Positions 6,980 to 9,984 of a stretch of 9,984 nucleotides of DNA are shown here, piece by piece (within the stretch, counting starts at the first letter, position 1; every line of letters begins with the position of its first letter). Location of the stretch: positions 1-9,984 of the forward strand of contig UQUX01000064.1 in assembly GCA_900544425.1 (NCBI GenBank). The letters are read 5' to 3'. Under the pieces are notes generated by a model. That model made no database searches, was not told where the DNA came from, and saw only the letters and a list, made by a program, of their open reading frames with translations. The position numbers were made by a program, and so were the translations under genes. This stretch comes from an uncultured Collinsella sp. (GTDB taxonomy: Bacteria > Actinomycetota > Coriobacteriia > Coriobacteriales > Coriobacteriaceae).

Positions 6980-7599
6980 CACGCATCCATTCCGAGTCGC
7001 TTAAGCGCCGCGCCGAGCAGGTCCTCGACACGCATATCCTGCCCATCATACCCGCTCAGGGCGACCTCGGTCTCCTGCGGGCTAAAGCCCATGGAAAGGA
7101 GCGCCGCGCGGGCGTCATCGATCGCCGAAGGAGCGGCGGCGGGGACCGGCATCGCAACCTGACCGGGGATTACGTCGACCGGAACAAAGCCCTTGTCCTT
7201 GGCAAAGGTACTCTTGAGTTCCAAGATAAGGCGCTGGGCGGTCTTTTTGCCCACACCGGGCACCTTGGCCATGCCCTTGTCGTCCTCGGCCATCACCAGG
7301 GAATACAGCTGTCCCACGGTATAGGTGGAAAGCACGGCAAGCGCCAGTCGCGGACCGACGCCCGAGACGGACACGAGCCGATCGAACATCGTGCGCTCGT
7401 CCTTGGAGGCAAAGCCAAAGAGCGTCATGGCGTCCTCGCTCACCTGCATACGGGTATAAAGTCGAACCTCGCCGCCGGGCGTAGGCAGCGTGGCGGCAGT
7501 GCTGCCCGAAATACCGAGCTCAAAGCCCACGCCCGACACATCGACGACGGCCGAGCTCATCGTGGCCTCGATAAGCGTTCCATGGAGCTGGGAGATCAT
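6979..7599 (-). CDS. ruvA: Holliday junction DNA-binding protein RuvA
   Basis: RuvA binds the four-way junction as a tetramer or octamer and loads RuvB. The 206-residue protein has the three usual domains: an OB fold (about 1-63, starting MISQLHGTLIE), two helix-hairpin-helix motifs (SVSGVGPRLALAVL at 77-90 and KVPGVGKKTAQRL at 112-124), and a small C-terminal RuvB-binding helical domain (159-204, with DDARAALLSMGFS). A flexible Pro/Ala-rich linker (about 134-158) joins the last two. The ATG overlaps the ruvC stop by one base (TGATG). A GAGAGGA ribosome site lies about 11-12 nt upstream, inside ruvC, a little far, which fits coupling to ruvC translation. All expected motifs are intact. Confidence 0.97.
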   Translation of the reverse strand: MISQLHGTLIEATMSSAVVDVSGVGFELGISGSTAATLPTPGGEVRLYTRMQVSEDAMTLFGFASKDERTMFDRLVSVSGVGPRLALAVLSTYTVGQLYSLVMAEDDKGMAKVPGVGKKTAQRLILELKSTFAKDKGFVPVDVIPGQVAMPVPAAAPSAIDDARAALLSMGFSPQETEVALSGYDGQDMRVEDLLGAALKRLGMDA

Positions 7600-8120
7600 C
7601 AGTATCCGGTTCCTCTCTGTTGATAGAACTCACCGCCGGTAAGCGCCCGGGTGCGGCTTAGGTTAACGTGACAGATGGCGCAGGCCAGGGCATCGGCGGC
7701 ATGGTCTGGGTGAGGATCGTGATCGAGCTGCGTGAGCGTACGAACCATATACGCGACCTGCCGTTTGTCCGCGGCGCCGGTGCCCACAACAGCCTGCTTG
7801 ATCTGCATGGGCGTGTATTCGCCAATCTCGAGCGCGCACTCCGAAAGCGCCACGAGTGCAGCACCGCGGGCATGCGCCGTTGGGATGGCCGAGCGGACAT
7901 TAGCGCCAAAGTAGATGCTCTCGATAGCCGCGGTATCGGGACGGTAGCGTTCGACGACGCCCTTGAGGTCACGGGCGATATGCGACAGGCGCACCGCAAG
8001 CGGGCTGCCCGCGCTGGTCTCGATACAACCGTAGGCACGGCAGCGGACCTCGCCATGTCGCTCCTCGATAATCCCCCAGCCCGTATGGGCCAAACCGGGG
8101 TCGATACCCAAGATAACCAA
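7599..8120 (-). CDS. ruvC: Holliday junction endonuclease RuvC, TTG start
   Basis: RuvC is the dimeric RNase H-fold nuclease that cuts Holliday junctions symmetrically to resolve them. At 173 residues it has the usual family length. The catalytic acidic/His set is present: D7 (GIDPG), E67 (AAIESI), H140 and D143 (PDHAADALA). The His form is seen in many bacteria in place of the first C-terminal Asp of E. coli RuvC. The start codon is TTG. It is preferred because GGGGAGG lies 5 nt upstream and the resulting N-terminus, MVILGIDPG, matches the family exactly. No ATG or GTG fits, and the next Leu codon would cut the first beta strand. The rare start may lower the RuvC level relative to RuvA and RuvB. 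It is first in the operon, with a LexA box in its promoter region. Confidence 0.96.
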   Translation of the reverse strand: MVILGIDPGLAHTGWGIIEERHGEVRCRAYGCIETSAGSPLAVRLSHIARDLKGVVERYRPDTAAIESIYFGANVRSAIPTAHARGAALVALSECALEIGEYTPMQIKQAVVGTGAADKRQVAYMVRTLTQLDHDPHPDHAADALACAICHVNLSRTRALTGGEFYQQRGTGY

Positions 8121-8175
8121 GCCGACCTCCCCTCGTCACCAGTACAGCACAAGGCAAGGCCCCGCGCATCATTCA

Positions 8176-8189
8176 CGAACGTCTGTTCT
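8176..8189 (-). promoter_or_regulatory. LexA (SOS) box upstream of ruvCAB
   Basis: CGAAC-GTCT-GTTCT matches the Gram-positive/actinobacterial LexA operator CGAAC-N4-GTTCG at all but the final base. It lies 56 nt before the ruvC TTG. On the minus strand TATTCT (8195-8190) is a possible -10, and CTGACT (8220-8215) a -35 at a rather long 19-bp spacing. The box would overlap the transcription start, a position suited to repression. Control of ruv genes by LexA is established in other bacteria, including mycobacteria. Confidence 0.75.
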
Positions 8190-8210
8190 AGAATAACACA
8201 ACGCTAGCCC

Positions 8211-8216
8211 TATAAG
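8211..8216 (+). promoter_or_regulatory. candidate plus-strand -10 for the intergenic RNA
   Basis: TATAAG on the plus strand matches five of six bases of the -10 consensus. It sits about 150 nt before a plus-strand intrinsic terminator. No good -35 is seen at 16-18 bp. The LexA box would fall near -46 to -33 of this start, and the hexamer overlaps the presumed ruvC -35, so the two promoters may compete or be co-controlled. Confidence 0.3.
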
Positions 8217-8221
8217 TCAGC

Positions 8222-8402
8222 CGAGATCGAATTGTAGGTTGAGCATACGCAAGCGAGCGCCCGCCAGAGCGAGCAAGGTGCCTTGAAAGAGGAGGGCATT
8301 GACCTGGTGGTCATGCCCGACGATTGAAAGGCAGATTGCCGCTCTGGCGGGCGCGCAGCGTCGACTCGTTACGCGGTTTGGTAAAACCGCGTAACCTTTT
8401 TA
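8222..8402 (+). ncRNA. probable structured non-coding RNA
   Basis: This stretch opposes both flanking genes and ends in a strong plus-strand terminator, so something is transcribed rightward here. The core is a perfect 15-bp stem, 8257-8271 with 8340-8354 (GCGCCCGCCAGAGCG and complement), enclosing 68 nt. Inside are CAAG/CTTG around GTGC (8274-8285) and a 10-bp hairpin with one bulged T, GGGCAT-T-GACC (8294-8304) with GGTCATGCCC (8309-8318) around TGGT. This makes a multi-branched fold closed by one long stem. The junction carries a purine-rich AAAGAGGAGG. It lacks the signatures of SRP RNA, RNase P RNA, tmRNA or the common riboswitches I checked by eye. No coding gene starts downstream on this strand, so a riboswitch is unlikely and a trans-acting or small stable RNA is favoured. 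The 5' end is only estimated from the TATAAG element. Confidence 0.45.
8368..8402 (+). terminator. strong plus-strand intrinsic terminator
   Basis: GTTACGCGGTTT (8368-8379) and AAACCGCGTAAC (8384-8395) form a perfect 12-bp stem around GGTA, followed by CTTTTTAG. The T-run exists only on the plus strand; read leftward the stem is followed by GAGTCG. The terminator therefore serves a rightward transcript from the intergenic region. Its T-run touches the stop codon of the leftward NAD-synthetase-like gene. Confidence 0.85.
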
Positions 8403-9984
8403 GTTCTGCGAGAAGAATGGGAACTGCCTCGGATCTACCGGCGGATGCGGCATCGGACCACCCTGGGGCCCACCCTGCGGTCCGCCCTGGCCGCCCATCA
8501 TCTTATCGATGGCGTCCTGAACCTCGCCCTCGAACTTTTTCATGCCCTCATGCAGACGACGCTGACCGTCCTCGGAGCGCAGCTCTTCCATCTGCTCGGG
8601 TGAAATACCCAACAGCTCGCCCAGCAGGCCCATCATCTCGCCGCGCATACGGTCACTCGTATCGTCGTCGGCAAAGCGACGCACCTCGGCGCGCGCCAGC
8701 GAATCAACCGTCATGCGCTCTTTACCGCTAAGGCCAAGATCGGACCACGCAAGCATGTACGGCCAGGCGCGCTCGGCAAACGAACGGGCCGAAACGATCG
8801 GCGCCGTCGGTAGCATGCGACGGGCAGCCTCGCCCTGGCGCACGAGCATCAGCAGCAGCGAGCAGGCCTCGGGCTTGGCGGCGGCCATCGGGATGTCGTC
8901 AAAGGGACGGTTGCGGTCCACGTGCGACTCAAGCGCACCATCGACCTCACCCGGCTCAAGCCCGCCAAGCAGCTGCGCCGCGCGGTCGAGCATATCGACC
9001 GGACCGTCGAGCGTCGAGAGCGCCTGCGCCAGCACGCGATCCATGCAATCCTCCACCGCGTTGAGCGTCACGAGCTCTTGGGGTACCACGGCCGAGGCGC
9101 GGTTGCGCACGCGTGCCACAAACTCGAGCGTCGACAGATACACGTCGCCAAAGGGCGCAAAGTCGCCCTGGTAGCCGCCGGACAGTGCGGGCGCCGCCAG
9201 TGCATACTCAGTCTTGGAAAGCGGGCTCAACGCCATGGCGCCCAGCTCGAGCGCCGTATCCTCGAGCATCAGGCCCAGCGCGCGCGAACGCAGGCGCTCG
9301 GCATCGCCCGCCGACACGTCGCGGTCGAGCACACGCTCCGCATCCGGCGCATCGCGCTCGACGGTGCGAATGTACAGGCGCTCAGCGATTGAGCGAACAG
9401 CAGAACAGCGGGCGGCCTCGGCCTCCTCCTGCGCCGGCGTAAAGATGCGGTTGCGCCCCAGCACTAAGCCAATTACGTTACGAGGACCCAAGGCATCGAC
9501 GGCAAGCGCTGCCAACAGGGACGACGGCAAATCGCCCTCGAGCGCCACCACGGCACGCGACGCACCGCGGGCGCGGGCATTGTCGCGCACGGCAAGCACC
9601 AGCGCCTGCCACAGCCACTCCTCGGAGCGAAACTGGGGCAGCTCATGGTCCTCCAGGGCATCGAGCATCACGCCGCGCTGAATCTCCTGAACCAGCAGGC
9701 TCTCCTCAAAACACGGCGCCTGGGCCACCACGCGACCGCAATCGTCGAGCACAAACGACCCGCCGGTATACACCGACTCGTCATAGGCGCCGACCGGCGC
9801 CATGCAGGCAAACCACACGCTGCGCTTGGAGGCGATCTTGCGGTAGGCACCGCTGCGCACGGCGGCGACGGCGGCGGTCTCGCGGTCGGTCATGTCAAAC
9901 GCATTAAACTGGAAATAGGCAATGAGGTCGACGCCGGTCGGCAGCATCTCGAGCTCGCGATCCAGGTCAAACACCACAGCGATG
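8400..9984 (-). CDS. degenerate glutamine-dependent NAD synthetase homologue (5' end outside window)
   Basis: The visible 527 codons lack the true N-terminus, as the frame stays open to the window edge; numbering here counts from 9977. Residues 15-92 match the end of the carbon-nitrogen hydrolase (glutaminase) domain, with ASKRSV and YDESVYTGGSF. Residues 120-360 match the NAD synthetase ATP-pyrophosphatase domain: WQALVLAVRDN, LLAALAVDALGPRNV, GDFAPFGDVY and SHVDRN. Key motifs are changed. The P-loop SGGxDS reads EGDLPS (147-152), the STGNKSE segment reads SPLSKTE (251-257), and at the glutaminase nucleophile the expected CED reads FDL (3-5). The family should make NAD from deamido-NAD, ATP and glutamine, but this copy is unlikely to do so. 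About 150 extra C-terminal residues follow, acidic and helical, ending in GGP repeats (496-508) and a Pro/Phe-rich tail. The frame is intact, so it is not a pseudogene in the usual sense; a structural or regulatory role is possible. Confidence 0.85.
   Translation of the reverse strand, partial: IAVVFDLDRELEMLPTGVDLIAYFQFNAFDMTDRETAAVAAVRSGAYRKIASKRSVWFACMAPVGAYDESVYTGGSFVLDDCGRVVAQAPCFEESLLVQEIQRGVMLDALEDHELPQFRSEEWLWQALVLAVRDNARARGASRAVVALEGDLPSSLLAALAVDALGPRNVIGLVLGRNRIFTPAQEEAEAARCSAVRSIAERLYIRTVERDAPDAERVLDRDVSAGDAERLRSRALGLMLEDTALELGAMALSPLSKTEYALAAPALSGGYQGDFAPFGDVYLSTLEFVARVRNRASAVVPQELVTLNAVEDCMDRVLAQALSTLDGPVDMLDRAAQLLGGLEPGEVDGALESHVDRNRPFDDIPMAAAKPEACSLLLMLVRQGEAARRMLPTAPIVSARSFAERAWPYMLAWSDLGLSGKERMTVDSLARAEVRRFADDDTSDRMRGEMMGLLGELLGISPEQMEELRSEDGQRRLHEGMKKFEGEVQDAIDKMMGGQGGPQGGPQGGPMPHPPVDPRQFPFFSQN

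Noticed and set aside
8238..8327. Short plus-strand frame ending ...EEGIDLVVMPDD before a stop
   Set aside because: It reads somewhat like protein, but it begins right after an in-frame stop with no usable start codon or upstream frame. It overlaps the perfect 15-bp RNA stem, so the RNA explanation is preferred. A gene relic cannot be fully excluded.
8299..8393. 31-codon plus-strand frame starting TTG after AAAGAGGAGG
   Set aside because: The spacing to the TTG is only about 3 nt, the peptide has no recognisable features, and it runs through both stems and the terminator.
8222..8402. Identity as SRP RNA, RNase P RNA, tmRNA or a common riboswitch
   Set aside because: The GGUCAGGUCCGGAAGGAAGC-type SRP loop, RNase P P4 core and tmRNA tag features are absent, and no gene follows on the same strand for a riboswitch to control.
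1..9984. tRNA, rRNA, CRISPR array, insertion sequence or attachment site
   Set aside because: I looked for cloverleaf ends, regular spaced repeats, transposase motifs and terminal inverted repeats and found none.

Overview
The window comes from a high-GC bacterium. The most likely source is a gut actinobacterium of the class Coriobacteriia, close to Collinsella. This rests on base composition, strong GC-rich third positions, AAAGGA/AGGAGG ribosome sites, a ruvC-ruvA-ruvB operon with an actinobacterial/Firmicutes-type LexA box, and a family-level impression of the proteins. It is an inference; no marker gene proves it. Seven protein-coding genes are supported. Six are on the minus strand, and only the cation exporter is on the plus strand.

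Layout from left to right. (1) 84-1421 (-): a soluble protein with two CxxC...CxxC zinc ribbons. (2) 1422-1639: a divergent intergenic region with small inverted repeats. (3) 1640-2821 (+): a cation diffusion facilitator (CDF) metal exporter with what looks like two C-terminal cytoplasmic domains. (4) 2830-2900: a long nested hairpin that terminates transcription from both sides. (5) 2932-3918 (-): a single-pass membrane protein with a Pro/Gly/Tyr-rich cytoplasmic N-terminus carrying three TTVM/TRVV/TRVM threonine motifs, a PASTA-like outer domain and a 7-residue tandem repeat. (6) 4098-5765 (-): fhs, formate-tetrahydrofolate ligase, with its own promoter and terminator. (7) 5912-8120 (-): ruvC-ruvA-ruvB, the Holliday junction resolvase and branch-migration operon, with TGATG stop/start overlaps at both junctions, a TTG start for ruvC and a LexA (SOS) box upstream. 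(8) 8121-8399: an intergenic region holding the LexA box and, on the plus strand, a probable structured RNA of about 180 nt ending in a strong intrinsic terminator. (9) 8400-9984 (-): the C-terminal part of a protein clearly related to glutamine-dependent NAD synthetase, but lacking the catalytic motifs of both domains. It runs off the window.

The ruv genes form one functional unit: RuvA and RuvB drive branch migration and RuvC cuts the junction, induced on DNA damage. The other genes look like independent transcription units. The items most worth a second look are the doubly degenerate NAD synthetase homologue, the structured RNA sharing its promoter region with the SOS-controlled ruv operon, and the threonine-motif/PASTA-like membrane protein, which may belong to Ser/Thr kinase signalling.
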